Below are positions 43,877-51,874 of a DNA stretch of 64,000 nucleotides, piece by piece (position 1 is the stretch's first letter; each line of letters opens with the position of its first letter). The notes below the pieces were generated by a model. That model saw nothing but the letters and a program-made list of their open reading frames with translations. It made no database searches and was not told the origin of the DNA. Source of the stretch: Luteitalea sp. (lineage in GTDB: Bacteria; Acidobacteriota; Vicinamibacteria; Vicinamibacterales; Vicinamibacteraceae). The position numbers and the translations under genes were made by a program. The DNA lies in assembly GCA_009377605.1 (NCBI GenBank), contig WHTT01000021.1:1-64000 (forward strand), in the 5' to 3' direction.

Positions 43877-45361
43877 ATGCGCTCGCGTCCCATGCTGCTC
43901 ATCACGCTCTGCATCGTTCTCTCCGTGGTGGGCGCCACTGACGGGCGACCCGATCCCGCTGCCACCGACCGTCCCAACCTCGTGGTCCTGTTTGCAGACG
44001 ACCTCGGCTACGGGGAGATCGGCGCCTATGGACAGCAGCGAATCCGCACGCGGCGGATCGATCGGCTCGCCGCCGAGGGCATGCGCTTCACGCAGTTCTA
44101 CGTCGGGAGCCCGGTCTGCGCTCCATCGCGTGCCACACTCCTCACCGGCCTGCACAGCGGCCACGCGTACGTGCGCGGCAATTTCGAGCTCGGTGGCTTC
44201 CGAGACGATGAGGAGCGCGGCCAGCTCGCGCTGCTTCCTCAGACGCCCACCGTGGCCCGTTGGCTTCAGCGGCAGGGGTACGCGACCGGCGCCGTCGGCA
44301 AGTGGGGCCTCGGCGGTCCCGGCTCGACCGGCCTGCCCCACCTGCAAGGCTTCGACTCGTTCTTTGGATATCTCGATCAGAAGCAGGCGCACAACTACTA
44401 TCCGACGCACCTCTGGCGCAACGACGAGCGGGTGCCGCTCGACAACACATACTTCGATCCACACCAACGCTTGAAGGGTGATCCAGACGATTCGACAGCG
44501 TATGCGCCGTTTCGCGGTCGTGAGTATGCCGTCGACCGGATGACCGACCAGGCGCTGGCGTTTCTCCGCCAGCACCGCCACGAACCCTTCTTTCTCTACT
44601 ACGCGCCCACGCTCCCGCATCTTGCGTTGCAGGTTCCCGAAGCAGCGCTCGCGCCGTACGAGGGCCAATTTCCTGAAACACCCTATCGCGGTGACGAGGG
44701 CTATCTCCCGAATCGCACACCGCGCGCGACCTACGCCGCCATGATCTCGTACCTCGACACGCAGGTCGGACGGATCGTCGACGAGTTGCACGCGCTCGGC
44801 CTTGCGCAGAACACGTTGATCCTGTTCACGAGCGACAACGGCGCATCCGCCAACATCGACCTCGAGTTCTTCCAGAGCCTGGGCGGCCTGCGCGGCCGCA
44901 AGGGAGCCCTCTACGAGGGCGGCATCCGGGTTCCCTTCATTGCCTCCTGGCCCGGTCGGATCCCCGCTGGAACCGTTTCCGAGCATGTCGCCGCGACCTG
45001 GGATGTCTGGGCGACTTGTGCGGAGCTGTTGGGGCTCCAGGCCCCGCCGACCGACGGGCTCTCGTTCCTTCCGGCGCTGCTCGGACGGGCGGAGGAGCAA
45101 CGTGCACACGACTTCCTCTACTGGGAGTTTGCCGCCGGTGGCGGGCAGCAGGCGGCGCGCGTCGGGCGATGGAAGGGCGTGCGTGTGAGCCTCAACGAGA
45201 ATCCGCAGGCGCCCATCGAGCTGTACGACCTCGACGCCGACCCCCATGAGACGCGTGACCTCGCCTCCGAACATCCGGAGATCGTCGCGCGGATGGCGGC
45301 AACCATGCGCACTGCGCGCACCTCCTCGCCGGTTGAAGCCTTCAACGTGGTTACGCCGTAG
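43877..45361 (+). CDS. Secreted arylsulfatase
   Basis: The 494-residue protein has a signal peptide (residues 1-~21), metal ligands ADDLGYG at ~40-46, and the sulfatase signature CAPSR with Cys81, the residue converted to formylglycine. GKWGLGG and LFTSDNGAS are also family motifs. It cleaves sulfate esters from carbohydrates or aryl substrates outside the cytoplasm. A TATACT at 43862-43867 may be the -10 box. ATG at 43877 gives the best signal peptide. No maturase gene is in the window. Confidence 0.92.
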   Translation: MRSRPMLLITLCIVLSVVGATDGRPDPAATDRPNLVVLFADDLGYGEIGAYGQQRIRTRRIDRLAAEGMRFTQFYVGSPVCAPSRATLLTGLHSGHAYVRGNFELGGFRDDEERGQLALLPQTPTVARWLQRQGYATGAVGKWGLGGPGSTGLPHLQGFDSFFGYLDQKQAHNYYPTHLWRNDERVPLDNTYFDPHQRLKGDPDDSTAYAPFRGREYAVDRMTDQALAFLRQHRHEPFFLYYAPTLPHLALQVPEAALAPYEGQFPETPYRGDEGYLPNRTPRATYAAMISYLDTQVGRIVDELHALGLAQNTLILFTSDNGASANIDLEFFQSLGGLRGRKGALYEGGIRVPFIASWPGRIPAGTVSEHVAATWDVWATCAELLGLQAPPTDGLSFLPALLGRAEEQRAHDFLYWEFAAGGGQQAARVGRWKGVRVSLNENPQAPIELYDLDADPHETRDLASEHPEIVARMAATMRTARTSSPVEAFNVVTP

Positions 45362-45526
45362 GGTCAAGGGATCAAGGGGTCAAGGGATCAAGGGGTCAAG
45401 GGATCAAGGGAGCAAAGGGATCGAAGTCTTACGCCAAGAGGTAAAGGAAAGAAGAACGCCCGCTGTCGCGACCTCCTTGTCCCTAGATCCCTAGATCCCT
45501 TGGTCCCTTGACCCCTGAGACGATGT
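45362..45526. repeat. Quasi-palindromic word array (GGGATCAAGGGGTCAA/CCCTAGATCCCT)
   Basis: The left arm 45362-45424 reads forward words, and the right arm 45478-45516 reads CCCTAGATCCCTAGATCCCT then TTGGTCCCTTGACCCC. The core is ~55 bases. The same vocabulary occurs at 31811..31988. Confidence 0.8.
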
Positions 45527-45544
45527 GCTACGCTTTAGCCTTCG

Positions 45545-46486
45545 ATGGACCTTCGACAGCTCGAAATCATCCGCGCCATAGCGGAGGCAGGATCCTTTAC
45601 CGCGGCGGGCACGAAGCTAAACGTCTCGCAGTCCGCGATCAGTCGACAGATCCTGCTGCTCGAAGAGGAGCTCGGTGAGCCCGTGTTTCTGCGGGTGGGA
45701 AGGCGCATTCGGATCACGGCCGCCGGTGAATCGCTCCTGCAGCTCAGTCATCGCGTGTTCAACGACGTGCACGACACGGTGTCGAGCATCACCGACACGC
45801 GCCGGTCGTACACGGGACCATTGCGCCTCGCGGGCGGCATGACCGTCAGCCTGTACGTGTTCCCGATCCTGCTCAGAGAGTTCCGTAAGCTCCATCCGGG
45901 CGCGGATGTGAAGATCGTCGCGGGAAGCACGGACAAGTGCACGGCGGCGCTCCGCGCGGGCGCTACCGACCTTGCACTGCTGACGCTCCCCATTCAGCAC
46001 GCAGACCTCGTGACGGTACCCGCGTCCGAAGAAGAGTTGCTGGTAGTGACGGGCCCGAATCACCCCCTCGCCACCAAGAAGCGTGTCTTGCCGCAGGACC
46101 TACGCGGTGAATCGTTCGTGCTCTTCGAGCAGGGGTCGAACACTCGGCGTGTCATCGACGAGTTCTTCACCCGCGCGCGCATCGATCCACACGTGGTCAC
46201 CGACACCGAGAACGTCGAGATCATCAAGGCGTGCGTCCGGGCAGGTCTCGGTATCACGATCATCTCTTACCAATCGGTCGCGCGGGAGATGCAGAACGGA
46301 CAGTTCTTCTGCGCGCGCATCCACGGTCAGAAGCTGATTCGCAAAACTGGCTGGGTCTACGTGAGGTCGAGCCGTGTCCCCCGAGCGGTGCAGGAGGTTC
46401 TCTCGACATTCGAGCGGATCCGCCCCAAGCTGCGGCTGTCGCCGGCTGCGGGCAAGGATCGCGTGGGCTCAGAGCCTGAAGAATGA
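45545..46486 (+). CDS. LysR-type transcriptional regulator
   Basis: The 313-residue protein has an N-terminal winged helix-turn-helix (MDLRQLEIIRAIAEAGSFTA, SQSAISRQILLLEEELGEPV) and a periplasmic-binding-like effector domain (GPLRLAGGMTVSLYVFPILL). The C-terminal ~25 residues are charged and poorly conserved. LysR proteins usually control a divergent gene, but here the upstream gene is in the same direction, so the target is unclear. Confidence 0.92.
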   Translation: MDLRQLEIIRAIAEAGSFTAAGTKLNVSQSAISRQILLLEEELGEPVFLRVGRRIRITAAGESLLQLSHRVFNDVHDTVSSITDTRRSYTGPLRLAGGMTVSLYVFPILLREFRKLHPGADVKIVAGSTDKCTAALRAGATDLALLTLPIQHADLVTVPASEEELLVVTGPNHPLATKKRVLPQDLRGESFVLFEQGSNTRRVIDEFFTRARIDPHVVTDTENVEIIKACVRAGLGITIISYQSVAREMQNGQFFCARIHGQKLIRKTGWVYVRSSRVPRAVQEVLSTFERIRPKLRLSPAAGKDRVGSEPEE

Positions 46487-46556
46487 CTTCTGCTCATGGA
46501 TTGAATGCACACATTCTATTTTCGTTGCGAACGCCGGCAGGCTATCATGAGCGATT

Positions 46557-46709
46557 ATGCCGAGCGAACGAGTTATCAGTATCAGCATCACCGAAGCCGA
46601 CTGGCGAGCCCTGTTGAGTGTTCAACCCAAGCCGGTTGTCTGGATCAAAGAGCTGATCCACCAGCAGATTGCCCAGGCGCGTGCGGCGAGTGACAAGGTG
46701 ATGGGGTGA
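46557..46709 (+). CDS. Small protein of unknown function
   Basis: A 50-residue frame: MPSERVISISITEADWRALL, then VQPKPVVWIKELIHQQIAQA, then RAASDKVMG. The alternation 'ISISITEADW' (strand) followed by amphipathic helices recalls small ribbon-helix-helix or antitoxin-like proteins, but no family is certain. It sits 70 bases after the LysR gene. Its last codons (SDKVMG) and stop fall in the word array that follows, so a shorter ancestral protein may have been extended. Confidence 0.55.
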   Translation: MPSERVISISITEADWRALLSVQPKPVVWIKELIHQQIAQARAASDKVMG

Positions 46710-46915
46710 CTAGACGATGGGTGACAAGGTGGCCGGGTGATGGGGTGACAAGGTGAAGGAGGGTTTTCGGACGTAGGCAATTGCATCGAACGCAGTGAAA
46801 GCCTCGCCCCATCTTCGTCCTGGGTATCGAATCACACCGCGCCTTATCACCCGGTCACCGTGTCACGAGGTCACCCATTCACCCTGTCACCCCCTCACCT
46901 TGTCACCCTTGCCCC
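46692..46915. repeat. Long quasi-palindromic word array (GGTGACAAGG/CCTTGTCACC)
   Basis: The left arm 46692-46757 has GTGACAAGGTGATGGGG words; the right arm 46847-46910 has GTCACC/CCCTCACCTTGTCACC words; the core is ~90 bases. It occupies the whole gap before hom and ends 2 bases from its ATG. Confidence 0.8.
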
Positions 46916-46916
46916 T

Positions 46917-48173
46917 ATGCCCCTAAACGTCGGCCTTGTCGGCTTCGGAACGGTAGGTACGGCCGTTGCCCGCCTTATCACGGAGCGTCGCGATGGCTTG
47001 CTCCGGGTGACGCATGTCTGCAACCGTCACGTTGCGGCCAAGCGTGTGGATTGGCTGCCGCCCGACGTGCAGTGGACCGACTGCTTCGACGACCTTCTCG
47101 ACTTTCCGGTCGACGTCGTCGTGGAGCTCGTCGGCGGGCTCGATCCGGCCGCAACGTGGGTTGCACGGTCGCTCGAAGCTGGTAAGGCCGTGGTCACGGC
47201 GAACAAACAGCTCATTGCCACGCGCGGCGGCGAGCTGCTCGAGCTTGCGTGCCGACATCACACGGAGCTTGCCTTCGAGGCGGCCGTTGGCGGCGGCATT
47301 CCGGTCGTGCGCGGCGTGCGGGACGGCATTGCCGGCGATCGGCTGCGAAGCATCGTGGGCATCCTGAACGGCACGTGCAACTTCATGCTCACCCGAATCG
47401 AGCACGGCGGCGTGAGCTATGCGGCGGCGCTCCGCGAAGCACAAGAGCGCGGCTACGCAGAGGCCGATCCCAAAGAAGACGTCGATGGGTACGACGCGCG
47501 CGCAAAGCTGTGCATCCTCGCGCGCGTGGGGCTCGGCGTCGAGCTCGAGCCGGCGCAGGTGCCGGCCTATTCGATCCACGCGCTCGATCACATCGACTTC
47601 ACCTACGCCCGTCGGTTGCAAGCCACCATCCGCCAAGTGTCGCGCGTCGCGCTCAGAGCGGACGCGGACGAGCGCCTCGAAGCCAGCGTCGGCCCCGCGC
47701 TCGTGCCGCAATCTTCTCCGCTCGCCGCCATTCTCGGCAGCCGCAACATCGTTGTGACGACCGGCGACTATGGGAGCGAGACGCTCTTTGCCGGACACGG
47801 CGCAGGCGGCAATCCAACTGCCGTCGCCGTGGTCTCGGATTTGGTGTCGCTCGCGCGGCACGGTGCGCAGCCAGTCAACGTGTGCCAGCGCGGAGCCAAA
47901 CGTCCCGAGGTGGTGAGCGATACGCAATCGCCCCACTACCTGCGCCTGGTGGTTCACGACCGTCCCGGCATCATCGCAGACCTCGCCCGGGTGCTGGCGG
48001 CCCACGCCATCAACATCGACGCCGTCCTGCAAGAGCCTGGCAACCCGAAGAACGCGTTGCCGTTTGTCGTCACACTGGAGCGCTGCCCGGCGTCGACGAT
48101 GCGCCGCGCGGTGGAGGAAATCACGGCGCTCGACTTCAACGTCCAGCCGCCCGTGTGCCTGCCGATGCTATAA
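46917..48173 (+). CDS. hom: Homoserine dehydrogenase
   Basis: The 418-residue protein has the NAD(P) motif VGFGTVGTAVARL, the catalytic-domain segment GILNGTCNFMLTRIEHGG and YAEADPKEDVDGYDA, then a C-terminal ACT domain (~345-418, VVHDRPGIIADLARVLAAHA), which usually gives threonine feedback. It reduces aspartate semialdehyde to homoserine. ATG at 46917 begins MPLNVGLVGFG; the longer frame is array-coded. First of hom-thrB-thrC-lysC. Confidence 0.95.
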   Translation: MPLNVGLVGFGTVGTAVARLITERRDGLLRVTHVCNRHVAAKRVDWLPPDVQWTDCFDDLLDFPVDVVVELVGGLDPAATWVARSLEAGKAVVTANKQLIATRGGELLELACRHHTELAFEAAVGGGIPVVRGVRDGIAGDRLRSIVGILNGTCNFMLTRIEHGGVSYAAALREAQERGYAEADPKEDVDGYDARAKLCILARVGLGVELEPAQVPAYSIHALDHIDFTYARRLQATIRQVSRVALRADADERLEASVGPALVPQSSPLAAILGSRNIVVTTGDYGSETLFAGHGAGGNPTAVAVVSDLVSLARHGAQPVNVCQRGAKRPEVVSDTQSPHYLRLVVHDRPGIIADLARVLAAHAINIDAVLQEPGNPKNALPFVVTLERCPASTMRRAVEEITALDFNVQPPVCLPML

Positions 48174-48198
48174 AGAAACGGGGACTGTCCCCGTTTCT
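48174..48198. repeat. Interspersed palindrome, AAACGGGGAC type, copy 2
   Basis: AGAAACGGGGAC-T-GTCCCCGTTTCT, perfect 12-base arms around one base, starts right after the hom stop codon and lies between hom and thrB. Related to 8099..8154. Confidence 0.85.
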
Positions 48199-48207
48199 GT
48201 GCCGAAA

Positions 48208-49173
48208 ATGAACCGGGTACCTTTTTCGTTAGCTGTTCCCGCGTCCATGGGCAACCTTGGGCCGGGCTTCGACACGCTCGGGCTCGCGCTCTCCCTCTAT
48301 CTCCACGTCCGCGTGACCGATGTTGTCGATGACAACCGCTCGACGCTCACCTGCGACTTCGGCGACGTGGCCCCGGACGGCGAGAATCTCATCGCCCAGG
48401 CCTATCGCCGGATGGCGGACCGGCACGGCGCCGGTCCGTCGCTTCGCGTGACGGTTCGCTCGGCCATCCCGATGAAGGCGGGGCTCGGCAGCAGCGCAGC
48501 GGCCATCGTCGCCGGCCTGCGACTCTATGAAGCCGTAACGAAGCCGTGTGAGCTCGAGGAGCTCTTGGCGACCGCCGCCGCCCTCGAGGGACACCCGGAC
48601 AATACGTCTCCGGCGCTCCTTGGCGGTCTCACGGTGAGCTGCGTGGACGAGGCGGGTCGCGTCACGGCCCTGGCGTCACCGTGGCCCGAGCGGGTGCGCG
48701 TGGTGGTCGCAACGCCGGAGACAAGGCTCGAGACGAAAGCGGCCCGCGACGTGCTGCCTAGCACGGTGTCGAGATCCGATGCCGTCTTCAACTTGCAACG
48801 CGTCGCGCTGCTCCTCCAGGCTGTGCACGCGGGGCGTGTCGATCTCCTACGCACAGCGGTGCAGGACCGGCTGCATCAGCCGTTTCGGACACCGTTGGTA
48901 CCGGGGCTCTATGACGCACTTCGCCTCGAGGATCCGGCGCTGGTCGGCGTATTCTTGAGCGGAGCGGGGCCGTCGATTTCCGCGCTCGTCGATGGCAATT
49001 CCGGCCCCGTGGTCCGGCTGTTCGAGGAGCTCTACAGCCGGCTCGGTGTATCTTGCGTCGTCCGCGACCTGTCCGTTCACCAGCCGGTGCGGCCCTCCGA
49101 CACGATGCCAGCAATCCAGGAGCCGGTGATTGGTCAGCGCGGCCATACGCGCCAGGCGCCAAAGGCCCTGTGA
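48208..49173 (+). CDS. thrB: Homoserine kinase
   Basis: The 321-residue GHMP kinase has the N-terminal VPASMGNLGPGFDTLGLALS, the ATP loop PMKAGLGSSAAAIVAGL and the C-terminal LSGAGPSISAL. It phosphorylates homoserine for threonine synthase. ATG at 48208 was chosen (MNRVPFSLAVPAS); no clear ribosome-binding site precedes it because the palindrome fills the gap. The ~25-residue C-terminal tail is not conserved. Confidence 0.94.
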   Translation: MNRVPFSLAVPASMGNLGPGFDTLGLALSLYLHVRVTDVVDDNRSTLTCDFGDVAPDGENLIAQAYRRMADRHGAGPSLRVTVRSAIPMKAGLGSSAAAIVAGLRLYEAVTKPCELEELLATAAALEGHPDNTSPALLGGLTVSCVDEAGRVTALASPWPERVRVVVATPETRLETKAARDVLPSTVSRSDAVFNLQRVALLLQAVHAGRVDLLRTAVQDRLHQPFRTPLVPGLYDALRLEDPALVGVFLSGAGPSISALVDGNSGPVVRLFEELYSRLGVSCVVRDLSVHQPVRPSDTMPAIQEPVIGQRGHTRQAPKAL

Positions 49174-49187
49174 TCGTGCCCGTTGCT

Positions 49188-50486
49188 ATGTCCACGCTTG
49201 TTGGTCTCGAGTGTCATCTGTGTCATGCGCGCTTCCCCGCCGAAGCACTCTTCGTGTGCGATCAATGCTTCGGCCCCCTGGAGCCCGTGTATGACTACGA
49301 GCGCGCACGTGCCACGCTGACCCGTGATGCCGTCGCGGCACGCCCGAAGAATCTGTGGCGCTATCGCGAGCTGTTGCCGATCGCGGGTGAGCCGCGCACG
49401 GGCCTCAACTCGGGGTTCACGCCGCTCGTCAAGGCGGAGCGTCTTGCGGCCCGCCTCGGTGTCCGCGAGATGTACATCAAGGACGACAGCGTGAATCACC
49501 CCACGCTCTCCTACAAGGATCGGGTCGTGTCGGTTGCCGCCACGCGCGCCATCGAGCTGGGGTTCACCGTCTTCGGCTGTGCCTCGACCGGTAATCTCGC
49601 CAACTCGGTTTCGGCGCACGCGGCGCGGCTCGGATTGAGCTGCTACGTTTTCATCCCGGACGATCTCGAGCCTGCCAAGGTGCTGGGCTCGCAGGTGTAC
49701 GCGCCCCAAGTCCTCGCCATCCACGGCACCTACGACGACGTGAACCGGTTGTGCACACAGGTGGCCGACAAGCACCACTGGGGATTTGCCAACATCAATC
49801 TCCGCAGCTACTACGCCGAGGGTGCCAAAACGGTGGGATTCGAGATCGTCGAGCAGCTCGGCTGGCGCTTCCCACAACATGTCGTTTCGCCGGTTGCGGG
49901 GGGGACACTCTTGCCTCGAATTGCGCGCGCCTTTCGCGAGTGTCGTCATCTCGGGTTGGCGTCGGGCGAGATCCCCAAGATGTACGCAGCGCAGGCGGAC
50001 GGTTGCGCACCGGTGGTGCGCGCCCTCCACGAGGGACTCGAGCATCCGGAGCCAGTGCGGCCGGCCACGATTGCCAAGTCCATTGCCATCGGCAATCCAG
50101 CGGACGGATTTCAGGTGCTCGAAACGCTTCGTGGCACCAACGGCTGGGGCGCCACCGCAACCGACGGCGAGATTCTGGACGCCATCCAACTCCTGGCAGA
50201 AACAGAAGGAATCTTCACGGAGCCTGCGGGCGGCACGACGGTTGCCGTGGCCCGCAAGCTGATCGAGGAGGGACGCATTGCGCCAGACGAGTCCGTTGTC
50301 GTTTGCATTACCGGCAACGGTTACAAAACCTCGGAGCTGATGGTCGACCGCATGGCCGACCCCGTCCAGCTGAGTCGCTCGCTCGGCGATTTCGACAGGT
50401 GGCTCGAAGAAGAAGGGGTCAGGGGCCAGGGGGCAGGGGGCAGTATGGTTGGCCCCGCGACGGTGGCTGACGGCCGAGGGCAGTAA
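49188..50486 (+). CDS. thrC: Threonine synthase
   Basis: The 432-residue PLP enzyme has an N-terminal zinc-ribbon-like CHLCHARF ... CDQCFGPLEP, the cofactor lysine in PTLSYKDRVV, and GCASTGNLANSVSAHAARLG. It turns O-phosphohomoserine into threonine. ATG at 49188 was chosen; GTG at 49170 would overlap the thrB stop (GTGA) and is plausible. The last ~24 residues (EEEGVRGQGAGGSM ...) are coded by a word array. Confidence 0.93.
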   Translation: MSTLVGLECHLCHARFPAEALFVCDQCFGPLEPVYDYERARATLTRDAVAARPKNLWRYRELLPIAGEPRTGLNSGFTPLVKAERLAARLGVREMYIKDDSVNHPTLSYKDRVVSVAATRAIELGFTVFGCASTGNLANSVSAHAARLGLSCYVFIPDDLEPAKVLGSQVYAPQVLAIHGTYDDVNRLCTQVADKHHWGFANINLRSYYAEGAKTVGFEIVEQLGWRFPQHVVSPVAGGTLLPRIARAFRECRHLGLASGEIPKMYAAQADGCAPVVRALHEGLEHPEPVRPATIAKSIAIGNPADGFQVLETLRGTNGWGATATDGEILDAIQLLAETEGIFTEPAGGTTVAVARKLIEEGRIAPDESVVVCITGNGYKTSELMVDRMADPVQLSRSLGDFDRWLEEEGVRGQGAGGSMVGPATVADGRGQ

Positions 50487-50570
50487 GCTTCCTTCGTTGG
50501 GAGCCCCATGAATCTCCTGACGCCTATGTCCTGACGCCTGACTGACGCCTGACCCCTGACGCCTGTTCTG
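50418..50570. repeat. Quasi-palindromic word array (GGGGTCAGGGGCC/GACGCCTGACCCCTGA)
   Basis: The left arm 50418-50446 (GGGCCAGGGGGCAGGGGGCAG region) lies inside the thrC 3' end; the right arm 50518-50570 has about five CTGACGCCTGA words; the core includes the thrC stop. Confidence 0.7.
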
Positions 50571-50575
50571 ATCAA

Positions 50576-51865
50576 ATGCCTCGATTTTCCCGTTCACGTC
50601 TCGTTGTGCAGAAATATGGTGGCAGCTCGGTCGCGACACCAGAGCGTGTGGCTGCCGTCGCCGATCGCATTCTCGAGTGCCGTAAGACCCACGATCACAT
50701 AGTGGTCGCAGTGTCCGCAATGGGCAAGACCACTGACCAGTTGGTCGCGCTGGCCAACAGCGTCTCGTGCAACCCCCACGGCCGCGAGCTCGACCAGCTC
50801 TTGGCGTGCGGCGAGCAGATTGCCGTCTCGGTGCTCGGCCTTGCCCTCCAGGATCGCGGTGCGCGGCCGGTGTCACTGACCGCCGCCCAGTGCGGAATTC
50901 GGACCGACGGTTCCTTCAACAACGCCCGCATCCACCAGGTCGAGACCCAGCGCGTTCTTCGCGAGCTCGAGGCTGGACGAATCGTCATCGTGGCCGGCTT
51001 TCAGGGGGTGACCGATGGCCACGAAATCACGACGCTCGGCCGAGGTGGTGGCGACATTACCGGCGCGGCCATGGCGGCCGCGCTGAAAGCGCCGGTCTGC
51101 GAGATCTGCACGGACGTCGATGGCGTCTACTCAGCAGACCCCAATGTCGTGCCGAATGCGCGGTTCATCGAAGAGCTGAGCTATGAGGAGTGCATCGAGC
51201 TCGCCGCGAGCGGTGCGAAGGTGCTGCACCCCCGAGCGGCCGAGATCTGCATGCAGGAAGGAGTACCCATCCACGTGCGATCGAGCTTCCACACGAGGCC
51301 AGGCACCTGGGTCCGGGGAGGAGCCATCAAGATGGAAGAAGCGGCTGTCGTCGGAGTCACAGCAGACAAGAAGGTTGCGAAGGTCACGCTGCTCGACGTA
51401 CATGACGAGCCGGGCGTCGCCGCAAAGGTCTTCAAGGACCTGGCGCAGGCCAGCGTGAACGTACGTCTCATCATCCAAGCGGCGGCGACGCACGACCGTA
51501 ATCGCATCACGTTCACGGTCGATCTCGATAGCGCACCCGCCGTGCGGGCGCTCGCGCCAACCTGGCTCAAACGCAAGATCGCCGGCGAGGTCCTGGTGGA
51601 GACAGACGTCGCGAAGATCGCCATCGTCGGGTCACGCATTGCGTCGACGCCAGGCTTGGCCGCGCGGATGTTCGAGGCGCTGGCCACACATCGCATCAAC
51701 ATTGACTGCATCAGCACGTCGGAGATGAAAGTCTCCTGCGTGATCAGCGCCACGCAGCTCGACGAGGCAGTCCGCGCGATTCACGAGGAGTTCTTCGGCA
51801 AGCGCAAGCCAAGAGCGAGCGGCGCTGCGACGACAGCCTCGTCCCGCCGCCGAAAGGCTTCGTGA
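50576..51865 (+). CDS. lysC: Aspartate kinase
   Basis: The 429-residue amino-acid kinase has KYGGSSVAT at 13-21, FNNARIHQVE, DGVYSADPN and two ACT domains from ~265 on (VTLLDVHDEPGVAAKVF; IAIVGSRIASTPGLAARMFE). It makes aspartyl phosphate, first step to lysine, threonine and methionine, and is probably feedback-inhibited through the ACT domains. The loop GRGGGD (155-160) has glycine where the family usually has serine (GRGGSD). It follows thrC after an array. Confidence 0.94.
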   Translation: MPRFSRSRLVVQKYGGSSVATPERVAAVADRILECRKTHDHIVVAVSAMGKTTDQLVALANSVSCNPHGRELDQLLACGEQIAVSVLGLALQDRGARPVSLTAAQCGIRTDGSFNNARIHQVETQRVLRELEAGRIVIVAGFQGVTDGHEITTLGRGGGDITGAAMAAALKAPVCEICTDVDGVYSADPNVVPNARFIEELSYEECIELAASGAKVLHPRAAEICMQEGVPIHVRSSFHTRPGTWVRGGAIKMEEAAVVGVTADKKVAKVTLLDVHDEPGVAAKVFKDLAQASVNVRLIIQAAATHDRNRITFTVDLDSAPAVRALAPTWLKRKIAGEVLVETDVAKIAIVGSRIASTPGLAARMFEALATHRINIDCISTSEMKVSCVISATQLDEAVRAIHEEFFGKRKPRASGAATTASSRRRKAS

Positions 51866-51874
51866 CCGATTACG

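Noticed and set aside
43859-45367. 502-codon minus-strand frame opposite the arylsulfatase
   Set aside because: The sulfatase shows its signature and signal peptide; the opposite frame is compositional noise.
49134-50876. 580-codon minus-strand frame opposite thrC
   Set aside because: It spans two real genes and an array, is rich in Arg/His/Gly and has no motif; thrC is certain on the other strand.
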